A stretch of 64,000 nt of DNA from Melitaea cinxia (lineage: Eukaryota; Arthropoda; Insecta; Lepidoptera; Nymphalidae). Every line of letters begins with the position of its first letter. The first letter of the stretch is position 1. Below the pieces are notes generated by a model. That model was not told the DNA's origin, did not search any database, and was given only the letters and a program-made list of their open reading frames with translations. Location of the stretch: assembly GCF_905220565.1 (NCBI RefSeq), contig NC_059406.1, positions 2,676,001 through 2,740,000 on the forward strand. Reading direction: 5' to 3'. Made by a program: the position numbers and the translations under genes. Of this stretch, positions 53,765-64,000 are shown piece by piece.

Positions 53765-55689
53765 ATAAACATTTATTATTTGTATATATTATATAAATAT
53801 TTATATAATCGTTACTACTATTATCATATTTTTTATGTTATATCACCTTCCAAATATGTCATTAATTGTTTGTAATTTATAATTCCCAATGGTATATTCG
53901 TTAGTTTAATATGATAATAAGTTTTTTTTTTTTATTGTTGATCGGTTTTATCATCTTGCTATTTTTGTTGTTTTTCCTTTTCTTATTTGCACATTTGTTA
54001 ATTTAATATTAAACGGATGGATGGTCGTAATTGGCCTTAACGATTATATTTCATTCTCGTTTCTTTTACAACTTTTTCTGTGTTGTGTACTATCCCTAAT
54101 AAATAAATAAGTAAAAAAAGAAATTAAATAATTTTTAACATTTATTTTCACGTTTTGTATATTGAAGTTAGTTTCATGCTGACTTCTTAAGAAAAATAGT
54201 ATCTTGAGTCGTCTTGCTAAAACTATGCAGACCAACTTTTGTCCCCTATTGATTCATATTTCCATAAATTATTACTTGTAGAATATTATGCCATTAAAGG
54301 AAATAAACGTTTTGTTTCGTTTCATCTATTCTATAGACAATTTAAAAAACAAAAACTCAAACAGTTTGTTAGCTAAATATTCAATTTATATACTTGACTT
54401 ATATATATCCTTGCAACCTATAACAATGACGATATTTTTTCCCTGCAATAATTTTATTATTAAATGGCTATACAATACGACTGTAATGGATCTAGCTACT
54501 AACGTACTGAGTGCTACGAATCAATGCTACGAAACTTCGTAGCGTTAATGACAATTTTTGTTAAGACGCTTTTAACAGCTGTAAATTAGTAAAAAATAAA
54601 TAAATACACACATTTGTAACTTGTTTTATGATTGTAAACAACACAATAGTGGCACTAAAAGTATGACAAAATTCATTCAACCACACGAAAATCTCTTTTT
54701 TTCCACGTTACTGCCCCGAGGGGGCGATAGTGTATTTATATTTCGTTGTTTGAGCAAAACAACTGACTCCCCACAGACGCACAGTCGTCAGAGATTTGAA
54801 AGGGGGCATGAGTTATACCCCCTGAAGCTAGATTCAATTATCAGAAATTCGACTTCGTCACAATTACTTTTATTTGAAACTAGCTGTAATTTAAGGTTTT
54901 CTCTGATACCATACATTCAAAGTACTAAAACCGGTTCAATTATTATGACACTTTTAAACAATGTGTAGGTAATGATACCAATATTATATGAATTAAAACA
55001 AATCTAATAAATAATTGAGTGTAGTTGATGCGTAGTATTGAGGAAGTATTTACTATTTCTACGTGAAACCATCTGTGCTCATTTGGCACTATTGAAAGCC
55101 ATTTTAACATGAAGAAGAAGAATTTACTATGACAGCTGGGATGGGGATGTGAGGGGTACCCTACAAACACATATAGGCCAAAAAGCACAATTTGCCTAAT
55201 GGCATGTACTAGAACGGATGATTAGATATGTAATTTTTTTTTATATAGACCGACGGACGCGTTGGGTATTTGTTACGCTAGAACAAAGGTAAGGTCTTAA
55301 TTTTATTTTAACACGAATAAAAATTTTACTAAACTTGTATTTTTAATTACAATATTAGGAATCTTAAATTATTTTTTATTGCTTTAGCGAGGCTTTCGGC
55401 CGAGTAGTGAATCTAGGTCAGACGGTTGGACAAAAAGCTAATTGATTTAAATCTTTTTTTTTTTTCAAGTCCGATGAAACAAAGGAAATGTTAACAATAA
55501 ATTTTTCACTCGCTATCAAAGAAGTTTTAGCAATTATATCAATTTCATTTGGATGTTGAAATATCAATATCAAGGCAGTCAAACCATTAATTAATAGAAA
55601 AAAATTAATCTACGTAATATTACTCTGTAATAGTAACAAGGCTGAATAGATTGTTTATTTTAAATGTCAGTGTTTTGTGTTAAATAATA
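53765..55689. other. AT-rich interval with one long unassigned frame
   Basis: A plus frame is open over 115 codons at 54621-54968. Within it, TACTGCCCCGAGGGGGCGAT forms a short palindrome, and CCCCACAG at 54768-54775 resembles an acceptor. No domain is recognised. In 64 kb of AT-rich DNA a frame of this length can arise by chance. The rest is unrecognised. Confidence 0.4.
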
Positions 55690-56020
55690 CGCTTCAGCCT
55701 GTAATATCCTACTGCTGGGCGTAGGCCTCTTTCTCCATGTAGGAGAAGGACCAGAGCTTAATACTCCACGCTGCTCCAATGCGGGTTGGCGGATATATTC
55801 TCGACTATGAGTAATGATCGCTATCATGTGAACATGATAACAACCGGAACTGGCGGCTTAGTGTGCTCTCCGAGATACGGTGGGGAGACCTACAAGGACT
55901 GCACAAACACCCAGGTCGCGTCAAACATCTGTATGGCCAATACAAATGTTTGTCATGTGCAGGGATCGAACCCGCAACCGCCAGTGCAACAGCCAGAACC
56001 CCGTGCTGTGACCAATTTGC
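55690..56020 (-). mobile_element. SINE S1, full length
   Basis: CGCTTCAGCCTGTAATATCC at the left, GGGATCGAACCCGCAACCGC and CCGTGCTGTGACCAATTTGC at the right. The A box is mutated (GCAAATTGGTCACAGC on the minus strand), which should weaken transcription. Confidence 0.87.
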
Positions 56021-56564
56021 TAAGTTTGTTAAATATTATATTCCTTTATATTATATATTGATTAATAAAGTTTGTAAACTACCAGCTGTTTCTTGCAGAT
56101 TTGCCCGCATAGAAACATACTTTCATTCCTGGTTCGAAATATTTATATTATTATAACATACCTCTCATAAAAAATAATTTTCTTTTATTTCTTAATAAAT
56201 ACTCACCCTTCTCTTTGTTTCTCCAGAGTAGCATTTCTATAATTTTTTTCCTATTTATAGCTTATGCAAGATTCTGACTGAAGCTGTCAAAAGTCTGCAT
56301 CAATCTGAGCGCTACAAAATTATTTTGTATATAATATGGTTAATAAAGTCAGGTGTGCTTACGTGGTTATGTATTGTTTGATAGATTTTTAACACAAATT
56401 CTTAAGTTGCCTAAATATATGTTCTTTTTTTTAAATAACATATACACACGGTCGTCTGTTCCTATGATAAGCAACCTAATGCTTGTGTAGGTAACATCCG
56501 ATTGTTAGATCTATTTTTTTAATATATACATACAAATAATACATATACATATATTATACGCAGA
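56021..56564. other. AT-rich unique sequence
   Basis: No supported feature. Confidence 0.5.
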
Positions 56565-56660
56565 CTTAGGCGGGAACCGAACCCGCAACCCGCGGAACAG
56601 AAAGCAGGGCTTTATATTTACATTAGGGCACTACAAACTGCGCCAACGGGCTAGTGAAAC
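56565..56660 (-). mobile_element. SINE S3 head with small insertion
   Basis: GACTTAGGCGGGAACCGAAC, CCGCAACCCGCGGAACAGAA and then CACTACAAACTGCGCCAACG, GGCTAGTG are the S3 B and A boxes in reverse. TTTATATTTACATTAGG between them looks like a small insertion compared with the copy at 3505. Confidence 0.75.
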
Positions 56661-57206
56661 AGCTTTACAAAAATATGTGTATTTTTAATTTAATGAGTAT
56701 ATTATTTGATATAAATGTGCCCTAATTTTTTAGAGAGAAGCGAAATTACAGAGGATTTTTAAATTAATGTATTTAAATTTTTTGCCTTCTTATTTTTATT
56801 ATAAAAATATTTTTATCTATGTACTGCTCTAAGCTTAAATGATAATAAAACATTTACATAATATAGATTATCAACTCTACTTAATAAAATATATTTTTAG
56901 TAGCAGATTATTATGTAAATGCATCAAATAGCAATTTAGGTCAAAGCTAACAATGACGATGATGAGAAGTATATCTTTATATGTTGTTTCTTTTTATATT
57001 AAAAAACTTATATACTCGCATACGTTTTGTTTATTTGTGTATATTCTGATACTGATCTCATTATATTTAACAGTTTCTTAACATTCCGTTAGTCTTAAAA
57101 TCAAAAGAAACCTTAATTGAATAAACCATTTCGCGTCGTTGTAGACATTTCGCCAAGATTAACGGGCTTGCTGCGTCCTAAGAACTTTATGGCCTCATAA
57201 AAAAGC
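56661..57206. other. AT-rich unique sequence
   Basis: No supported feature. Confidence 0.5.
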
Positions 57207-57214
57207 TATATAAA
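57207..57214 (+). promoter_or_regulatory. Candidate TATA box
   Basis: TATATAAA, 84 bp upstream of the ATG at 57291. A start site about 30 bp downstream (near 57238) would leave a leader of about 50 bp, which contains one short upstream frame, ATG-TGT-TAA, at 57265. Confidence 0.3.
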
Positions 57215-57290
57215 TTCAGCCATTAAATGAACAGAGTTTAAATTGACCAGAAAAACTGTGTGTCAATGTGTTAATAGTCCGTCAAGCGTT

Positions 57291-57329
57291 ATGGGCGTTA
57301 AAGATCTTCGTGGTGAGGAAGAGAAAATT
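57291..57329 (+). CDS. Candidate mini first exon, unknown gene
   Basis: ATG GGC GTT opens 13 codons (MGVKDLRGEEEKI) ending at ATT|GTGAGT, a good donor. The codons are mixed and charged, and the exon sits at a plausible distance behind a TATA box. The MGVKDL start also occurs in XPG/FEN-type nucleases, but the next residues do not follow that family, so I make no assignment. Downstream exons were not found. Chance is a serious alternative. Confidence 0.27.
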
Positions 57330-58369
57330 GTGAGTTTTAAACATTCCATTTTTGAAGTTATTTTTAAATTTCTTTAAATTTTCAATGTCATTAATTGATT
57401 GATAGATATTGATTTGTAAAAATCCCACGTTGAAATTTCAATGTAATAATTCAATATATAATTACACATGTTCATGATTTAATTGTTCATAAAATAATTT
57501 ATTGATTATTTTACTGTCTATTTTTGCCGTTTTAGATACAAATTTGATCTGTTTCAATTTTTTAAACCAAAATGTATACATTCTGAGATTGTAAGTAAAT
57601 ATTATTAAAACTATTATAATATACTATAATAATAAAAATATTCTTCGATTTTCTATAAAAACAATTCTAATGAAACTGAGACTTGATTCCTTAGATAATA
57701 ATTATTGACAGAAAGCATTCGTTGTATTTCTTGTTATGTTTTAGAATAATAATTGTAATATTGTGTTGTATGTGTGTATGATGAGTATATGTATAATTAT
57801 TTGTCCAATTTATATGAAACTACAGGAAGGGAAAAAATAATTACAAGCGATAAGTTTTTTTTTTTATATATATACACCTTATTTCACCGAGACAATATAA
57901 TAATAATATATTTGGGCTGACACCAATTTGAAAACAATATTAAATAAAAAATAGTGATTATTATGACCCTTATCCAATTATTTAATCTTTTCGGAATATT
58001 CTTCATAAATTACACTTCTTTTAATTTTCACAGTTGACAGTAAAATGAGTCAAAACTAATGCCAGCAGACAGGTGTTGAGATCACATAACATTAGTTAAT
58101 TAGTTTAAGCTCACACCCCAATACTTAATATAAATGAACTTGTATGGCACTAACAGGTGGAGCACGGGTCTGTCGGCTGCAGATTATATATTTCAATTTT
58201 TTTTTTATTATATATTTTTATTTTTATAGTTTGATAAGTGTTTTATAAATTGATTTATGTAAAAATTACTGGAAATAAAGTATTTATTAATATCATTATT
58301 ATTGAGTGTATGTATGTATATGTTTAATTATTTTTATAATTATTATAAACTTATTGTAACTTGTACACC
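57330..58369. other. AT-rich unique sequence
   Basis: No supported feature. Confidence 0.5.
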
Positions 58370-58550
58370 TATGAAGACGCTAGACCATTTCCTTTGCCCT
58401 AAGGTTACCTTGCAGAGATCGCTCTTTAGCGATAAGAACGCCTTTTGTACCTTAAGATATATTGTTAAAATGTTTCATTCTTTGGTATGTTCTATTTCTG
58501 TTTTCTTGTTGTTTCACTTTATTGAACACCAAAAACAGTAATTATTATTA
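58370..58550 (+). repeat. LINE 3' tail, family L2
   Basis: CATTTCCTTTGCCCTAAGGT, TACCTTGCAGAGATCGCTCT, TTAGCGATAAGAACGCCTTT, TGTACCTTAAGATATATTGT, closing with AACAGTAATTATTATTATTA (an ATT simple tail). The 79-codon plus frame at 58302-58541 is this tail. Known to me as a lepidopteran non-LTR 3' end. Confidence 0.7.
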
Positions 58551-59404
58551 TTATTATTACGAGTATACCCCCTAAGTGAATTTCTTTCAAGGGAACTGTG
58601 GTGCAATATAGGTACAATACACTGTCCTTGTTCATAGTACGACATCAAGTCGTGACTAGTGTCGTTTAAAATAATTTAGTGGTTTTAATGTGATATGCCT
58701 TATATATATAAAAATATATAAAAACATACAATAATTATGAGTATCGTTAATAATTCTGTATATTTATTATTTATATATCATTCTTATACATTAATACTTT
58801 ACAAATTTATCGTTTTTAAGAATACACGAATATAAAATACCACTTATGAGGTAAACTCCTCACTTTTAGGCCAATTTTCTGATAAAAGTACCTTTATAAA
58901 GACGGTCAAGTGTTCTATTTACCCATAACCGTTTCACCGTTAAAACCTTTTCCATCTTCTAATGGCGACTTTTAAGTAAACAGCTCTTGAAATGAACAAA
59001 GATAACTCTTGACTTAAAAGATATATTCACCAAAATTGTATAAAAAAATATAATATGATGTGAGTAAATCAACTATGGTTTTTTTTTTCTTATAATACGT
59101 TCTTCCTTGTTTTTATGTAAAAAAAGAAGTTATACAAAAAAAAAGCTTAAAATTAGTGGCCAATTTTCAAATTTTCTGGAAACTCGTTGAAATCGTTCCG
59201 TTGGATAAATTTTGAGTTTTAAATGTCATGAAACCGTGCTACGTCATAGGCTAAGAAAAGTAAGTTTGTTATAGGCATACAGTGATATAGCTGTCTCTCA
59301 GATACATCCATTCTACGATGATACAACCTATCACCATAGTTTTTGATTCAATCAAGCAATCATGGAGATCGTAAAAAAAGGTTTGATATAAATTTCTACA
59401 AAGA
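58551..59404. other. AT-rich unique sequence
   Basis: No supported feature. Confidence 0.5.
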
Positions 59405-59462
59405 TGTCTGGCGCAAACTTGAGGAGGTCCATGTCCAGCAGACTGCAATAGACTGAACTGAG
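59405..59462 (+). repeat. L1 LINE 3' end fragment
   Basis: TGTCTGGCGCAAACTTGAGG, AGGTCCATGTCCAGCAGACT, GCAATAGACTGAACTGAGTG equals the last 19 codons and stop of the LINE frame at 14254, with small changes. Confidence 0.68.
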
Positions 59463-59531
59463 TGACGTCATATAAAAATATTTACAAATAAAAGTAATCT
59501 TATACATTTGTTTAATCAAAATTTATAATAA

Positions 59532-59825
59532 ACTAGCTGACCCGGCGAACTTCGTATCGCCTAACACAAACTTTATCGTATGGTATTAAAGTTCAAATTG
59601 ACTTTTAAGTATTATCACAAATCTTTTGTATGGGAGTATAGAAAAGTGTTGTTTTTAGACTTTTTCAGGAAATTAATTTTTTTTTTAGAATTTTTCTCTC
59701 CGTAAGAACCATCCTCGTACTTCAAGGAATATTTTAAAAAAAGAATTAGCGAAATCGGTCCAACCGTTCTCGAGTTTTGCGCTTAGCAACACATTCAGCG
59801 ACTCATTTTTATATTATAGAAGATA
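59532..59825 (+). repeat. U2 family, long variant
   Basis: ACTAGCTGACCCGGCGAACT, TCGTATCGCCTAACACAAAC, AATCGGTCCAACCGTTCTCG, AGTTTTGCGCTTAGCAACAC, ACTCATTTTTATATTATAGA. Confidence 0.75.
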
Positions 59826-60046
59826 CGCGCACCAAACTTTCGCAAGGCTGTCAGTTAATTGTTTAATTCATATTTCACGTATGAAATGTTTGTATTTCGA
59901 ATAATAATAGTGTTAATAAACATGTCGTTACCATATGGCAACTCGATTAGTTTAAATTAGTAATTTCATTCACACATCATTTATCACAAATGTTGCTTAC
60001 GTCTCTATTTATTTGACCATTATGTAATTTTATAGTTTATTATTTT

Positions 60047-60083
60047 AATATGTACGATTTTATTTTTGTGTTACCCACACATT
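60047..60083 (-). repeat. 37-nt block, inverted copy of 9114-9150
   Basis: An exact reverse-complement match, immediately left of the second tRNA-like fragment (the gap is 14 bp, against about 160 bp at the first locus). Confidence 0.75.
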
Positions 60084-60097
60084 TGGAATTCTAAACA

Positions 60098-60172
60098 TTT
60101 TTGACCGACACGGCCAGTCGGAGACGCGGGTTCGAACCCCGCTGGGAGCGGTCAATTTTTGTTATGATATTC
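60098..60172 (+). repeat. 5'-truncated copy of the 9.3-kb tRNA-like sequence
   Basis: TTGACCGACACGGCCAGTCG, GAGACGCGGGTTCGAACCCC, GCTGGGAGCGGTCAATTTTT, GTTATGATATTCAAAAAT. The acceptor 5' strand and D arm are missing and one G is inserted in the acceptor 3' strand, so it cannot be a tRNA. The downstream flank is shared with 9386-9412. Confidence 0.78.
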
Positions 60173-60249
60173 AAAAATATTTTGATTATTTTAATTGATA
60201 TCTGTTACTCGTTTTTCAAACAAAATATATGAAAACATTCAAATTGACA

Positions 60250-60556
60250 ACCATTCTGGTGCCTGCATCTACACGCTGGTGGTTGCAGATTTGGTTTCCA
60301 CTCGGGACTGATATTTTATTTGCATAAATATTTTTTTCTGGTCTAGGTTTACGTTCTTGTGGATCTTCAGACTTTGCCTCGGTAAGTACGTAAAGCTCCC
60401 AGCCCCGGGTGTCATTCCAACTAACCGATAACGATCAGTATTCTTGGTAGGAAAATAATACACTATTCTGCATTTGGGCAGAGTGATAGTGGTTCCAACA
60501 GTGTCCCCATATGGAAAAATAAAGCTTTGTCCAATGCTGGAACGTTACAAACTCCA
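60250..60556 (+). mobile_element. Old, decayed S1-like SINE
   Basis: TGGTTGCAGATTTGGTTTCC (degenerate B box), GTTCTTGTGGATCTTCAGAC, TAAAGCTCCCAGCCCCGGGT, TAACCGATAACGATCAGTAT, TGTCCAATGCTGGAACGTTA follow the S1 order with many changes. Confidence 0.55.
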
Positions 60557-60829
60557 CCAATTAATTAATTAAATAATTCAACGTGTTTAAGACTTTTTAA
60601 AGAAAAACGAAACTAAATAAGAATTGACTAATCACACAAATTTTCTCAGCACTCAAGTAATTTCTGCACAACATTTACTTGTTTTTCAACTGACACTATG
60701 TGTACTTACTTACTACTGTAATATATCAAAAAATGACACACGTGTCAATGAGAAATGTACACAGATCATACGTTAAATAGTCAACCACACCCTTACAAAT
60801 AAGGCACTCCCTCAATTTCGTGGCCCATT
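60557..60829. other. AT-rich unique sequence
   Basis: No supported feature. Confidence 0.5.
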
Positions 60830-61000
60830 AGGTCATATTAGGCCGCGGGCACGCGAAAGTATTCGCCACCGCGAAACATCATCACGATCATGTACCGTGA
60901 ATGACGTCGTTAGTCACAGATTTGAATATCAGCCAATCAACGTGCGACTCTTGAGTGGGATGATCCTGTCAAAATTCAATTACGACGTTTTATTGGCTTG
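60830..61000. promoter_or_regulatory. GC/CpG-rich island with CRE and CCAAT motifs
   Basis: GGCCGCGGGCACGCGAAAGT starts a block much richer in CpG than its flanks. It contains TGACGTCG (60902-60909, CRE-like) and an inverted pair AGCCAAT (60931-60937) / ATTGGCT (60992-60998). These are promoter-type motifs. No transcript start, donor or coding frame could be linked to it, so a repeat or an unrelated unique block is possible. Confidence 0.3.
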
Positions 61001-61329
61001 CGTCAGGGGAGCGGTGAAAACATTTTTAAAATGTTCAGTTACATGTATATTTTTATGATAGACGTGCAAAATATTCGAATAATATGGTATAACATTTTAT
61101 GTTCGTATTCATTCATTATGTTAACTAAGGTATTTAGATTTTTTGTTTACCGAGATAGCAAACAAGAGTCTGCAATGTGAATATTTAAAAAAAAATGGAA
61201 GTCAAATCATAAAACGTTTATAAAAAAAGATAGGATAGTTCGGTAATTTTGCCTGTTCTCTTATGACATCCTTAATTCACTAAGGTATTTACTTAAATAC
61301 AGATACAGAAATTTAAAAAAAAATTAAAT

Positions 61330-61435
61330 TACGTGCAATGTTTCATAATTTTTAAAAGTGAATCTACCACCGATCCGGAGTGTTCGATTTTCCAGAGAAG
61401 AAAGAGCAAGAAACTCCGCAGTTAGTCTTTAAAAA
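61330..61435 (-). repeat. L3 tail fragment
   Basis: AAGTGAATCTACCACCGATC, AAGAGCAAGAAACTCCGCAG, TTAG is the reverse of AACTGCGGAGTTTCTTGC and CGGTGGTA in the copy at 24823. Confidence 0.7.
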
Positions 61436-62570
61436 AATGTAAGGCAAGCTTAACCATACTGTTACTGTTCAAAATAATTCATAGCCACTCACAAAAAAGA
61501 ACAAATTAAACCTAAGAATGAAAAATATTGATAACAGATTGGATATCAAAGCAATTCTTTACAGATAAGGTTACAGTAAGGACATATAGAGGTTAATATT
61601 TCATAATTGTAACAGAATAATAGCTTATAAAATACCGTATTGAAATATCAATTGTACATCAGGTTATTCCACTATCCAACAAATGATCCAATTACGTGAA
61701 AAAATTCGGTTCCAACAAATAGATTTTCAAACCCGATTTTTTTTTTATAAAACTCTATCAATTGGCATCATAGGCATGGCAGTACCTTATCGTTATTTTC
61801 CAATTCTTGTAAAAGCCAATCAAATGTAAAGGTGCTCACCGGCAAATGTCAATAAAGCTTACGAGTTTGTCGCGAGATGAGAAACATTTTGGATGTATTT
61901 TTTATTACAACGCACACATTGAAAGTTTTATTGGTCGATAGTTTTAACGTCTATGTTCCATTTTGAACGGATTTCGTTCCAACAGACTAAAATTCTAAAC
62001 ATCGTTACATAATATTGTTGTATTATAATTACATTTAATTTTGTAACATTTTTAATTATTTTATTATATTAATGTAAATAACTGTCGGTAAACCTGTTAA
62101 ATAAAAATAATAAAATAAAAATGCAGGATAATTTGTCTGTTTACTGACGTCATTATTTACTATTTTCGTATTAAAGGAAAATATCTGTAAGGAAACACAA
62201 CAGCTGAGAATATTATGTACAAATGGTAGAAGTGAATATTGAACAAGTGCGCATATATCTTAAAAAATTTAAGTGTAACATTCTAAGCAATTTTTCTACA
62301 TAAACGGAGTTGCCTGTATGAAAGATTAGTTTCTGTTGCTTTCTTTATACTAATGATATTAGATATCAACAATTATAAGTTGAGTCTCCTGTAGGGACGT
62401 TTACTGTTCCTTCATTAACTGCTTACGTATGGTATTTCGGTTATTTGGCAATTACTATAAAATAAACCTTTCTATTTAATTCTAAAATATAAGTACAATA
62501 AACTAAATTTACAATTATACTGACATTACAGCGTTAAAAATTGCCGATCCCACGTACACAAATATTTTTA
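61436..62570. other. AT-rich unique sequence
   Basis: No supported feature. Confidence 0.5.
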
Positions 62571-62720
62571 ACTAGCGACCCGCCCCGGCTTCGCCCCGGT
62601 GCAAAAACGATCAGTGTTCCTCTGCTATATTACGCATGTATTATACAGATAAAAATTCCTCTGTAGTCACTCTATTTACTAGAGAAAACCGATTCAAAAT
62701 CCGTTTTTTACTTTGTTATA
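62571..62720 (+). repeat. U2b repeat
   Basis: ACTAGCGACCCGCCCCGGCT, TCGCCCCGGTGCAAAAACGA, then CTACTAGAGAAAACCGATTC-like sequence, the common CTAGC...CGGCTTCGCCC start. Confidence 0.65.
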
Positions 62721-63089
62721 TTTACTTTTTATATACTATGTAATGATATAAAACAAATTCCTAATAGATAGTTAACTTTTATACTTACGAAAAACTCCAT
62801 TAGATAAAAACTATAACCCATGGTGAAAATATACGTACAATTCACCGTACCATATGATTGATATGCGATTCGTTGGGGAGATGAAATGTGTTTTTTATTA
62901 GGGTTCTCTAACTACATCATATGCTTTTATCGAGTTTTTGGTATGCACACCACATTTACAATACATTAAATTTCCATATATAGCTTTTATAGCGTTGTCT
63001 TGTTTATTTGAAGTTAGTACTATTTTATAGACGAACAAAAACTACAAAAAGGCATATTTAAAAAATATGTAATTACAGATTTGTGTATT

Positions 63090-63277
63090 GGTTCACAGTT
63101 CCACTACCATCTTGGAACTTAAAAAGCCAACCGATGGCGGAATAACCATCCAACTGCTGGCTTTGAAATGCACAGACCCGAAGGCGGGCAGCAGCGTATT
63201 CGGTGCGACAAAGCCAGCCCTGCGGTGCCCGACCCACCTACCTGCCCAGCGTGGTGACTATGGGCAAAACACATGTA
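63090..63277 (+). repeat. S2 internal fragment
   Basis: ACAGTTCCACTACCATCTTG, GCCAACCGATGGCGGAATAA, AACTGCTGGCTTTGAAATGC, TTCGGTGCGACAAAGCCAGC, CAGCGTGGTGACTATGGGCA. Both the head and the LINE-like tail are absent, which is unusual for a retroposon. The frame at 63088-63297 is inside it. Confidence 0.8.
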
Positions 63278-64000
63278 CATTACACATACACACGTAATGA
63301 ATTTGTCTTAGCATATAAAGATATTTTAGTGTGCCTTTTTAAATAAAACACAAACATGGTGGAATTTTGATAGTGGAACATTTTTAGATACCTGTACTAA
63401 TACGAATGAAAACGTATAAAACACTACTGACTTCTAAATTACACAAAACCAAACCATTCTTAAAGTGAATATATAAAAAATGCAATAAACAAAATTAAAA
63501 AGTTCCAATCGTTTACATAAAAGATACTAATTTAATACAAAAAAAAAAAAAAACAAAACACAAAATGTAATGTTTAAAAATAGAACTTTATTTAAGAGAA
63601 ACTTTCGTTGATGTAAAAATGGCCCGACTTAAGAGTGAAGCGAATATAAATTCTAATTTAACTTGAAACGGTACAAAAACGTTTTGAAATTGAACCCAAT
63701 AGAAATAAAAGTTTTCTACGTATATATAAAAAAAGCTGGAGTTTTTATTTAGAATCGTTCTGCGTCACATTCGTTTTGTCTGACTGACGTCCATCCGTCA
63801 ATATTGATGGCTAGTGTCATTGTCGCTTTTTAGAATAGAAACTATTTTAGAAATGGCTTAACAACACCAAACTCATATTACTCATTATCATTAATAATAC
63901 TTATTATATTCAGTACTGAGTACATATTAAACTTTTATATTGATTTTGCAAGACTTGGTTATTTATCAATATAGTTTTTTTTTTCTTTGTTAAGTTTGTG
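63278..64000. other. AT-rich unique sequence with a poly-A run
   Basis: A near-continuous A run at about 63539-63553; nothing else supported. Confidence 0.5.

Noticed and set aside
54621..54968. 115-codon plus frame as a gene
   Set aside because: No recognisable domain, no clear splice sites on both sides, and this length is not rare by chance in AT-rich DNA. Left as a note only.
57291..57329. Start of an XPG/FEN-type nuclease (MGVKDL)
   Set aside because: Only six residues agree; the following RGEEEKI does not fit the family, so no name was given.
1..64000. Prokaryotic features: operons, CRISPR arrays, phage or defence systems
   Set aside because: No long reading frames, no ribosome-binding-site pattern and no regularly spaced repeats were seen. 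Composition and SINE content are those of an insect nuclear genome.

Overview
This is nuclear DNA from an insect, almost certainly a moth or butterfly. It is very AT-rich, has no operons or ribosome-binding sites, and its few protein-like stretches end at GT or begin after AG, as spliced exons do. The dispersed repeats (tRNA-headed SINEs and LINE ends with tails such as ATATTACAGGCTGAAGCG) are of types I know from Lepidoptera. That attribution is from memory, not from a search.

Genes. The best-supported gene part is one exon on the minus strand (42830-42970). It encodes a signal peptide and the start of the prodomain of a furin-like proprotein convertase, and ends at a GTAAGT donor. A second minus-strand segment (32504-32843) follows a splice acceptor and resembles the C-terminal half of the NAD-binding part of a fatty acyl-CoA reductase, with moderate confidence. 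Weaker candidates are two short first exons on the plus strand (11022-11072, and 57291-57329 behind a TATA box) and a possible terminal exon (30361-30549). No complete gene is visible. Most other open frames lie in repeats or look like chance.

Repeat families, named here for convenience. S1: tRNA-headed SINE with the CAGTGGGATATTACAGGCTGAA tail. S1b: the same head with another tail. S2: about 300 bp, head AGAATATAGCCACC, tail copied from the end of a LINE ORF. S3: another tRNA-headed SINE. U1: AACCGACTTC...GAAGTCGGTT element, modular and often nested. U2/U2b: short elements starting CTAGCTGACCC or CTAGC-CCGCGGCTTCGCC. U3: elements ending in GGAACGAAGTTCCTT. U4 and U5: two-copy families. L1-L4: LINE ORF remnants and 3' tails.

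Layout. 1-10 kb: S1, S1b, S2, S3, U2 and U3 copies, a TIR element at 1.9 kb, and a tRNA-like sequence inside an inverted repeat at 9.3 kb. 10-14.5 kb: the first-exon candidate, a palindrome-rich tandem duplication, a 29-bp-arm hairpin and a LINE ORF end. 15-30 kb: mostly unique AT-rich DNA with scattered SINE, U1 and LINE pieces. 30-43 kb: candidate exons and nested U1 copies, ending at the furin exon. 43-64 kb: a 770-bp modular U1 copy, many S1/S2 copies, a TATA-associated mini-exon, and a truncated second tRNA-like element at 60.1 kb.

If the convertase gene continues leftward, its first intron probably spans the rest of the left side, and the reductase-like exon would lie in that intron on the same strand. 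I saw no next convertase exon, but I cannot exclude a short one. I found no undescribed multi-gene system. The unusual content is structural: fold-back elements, modular repeats, and SINE tails that match LINE coding ends.
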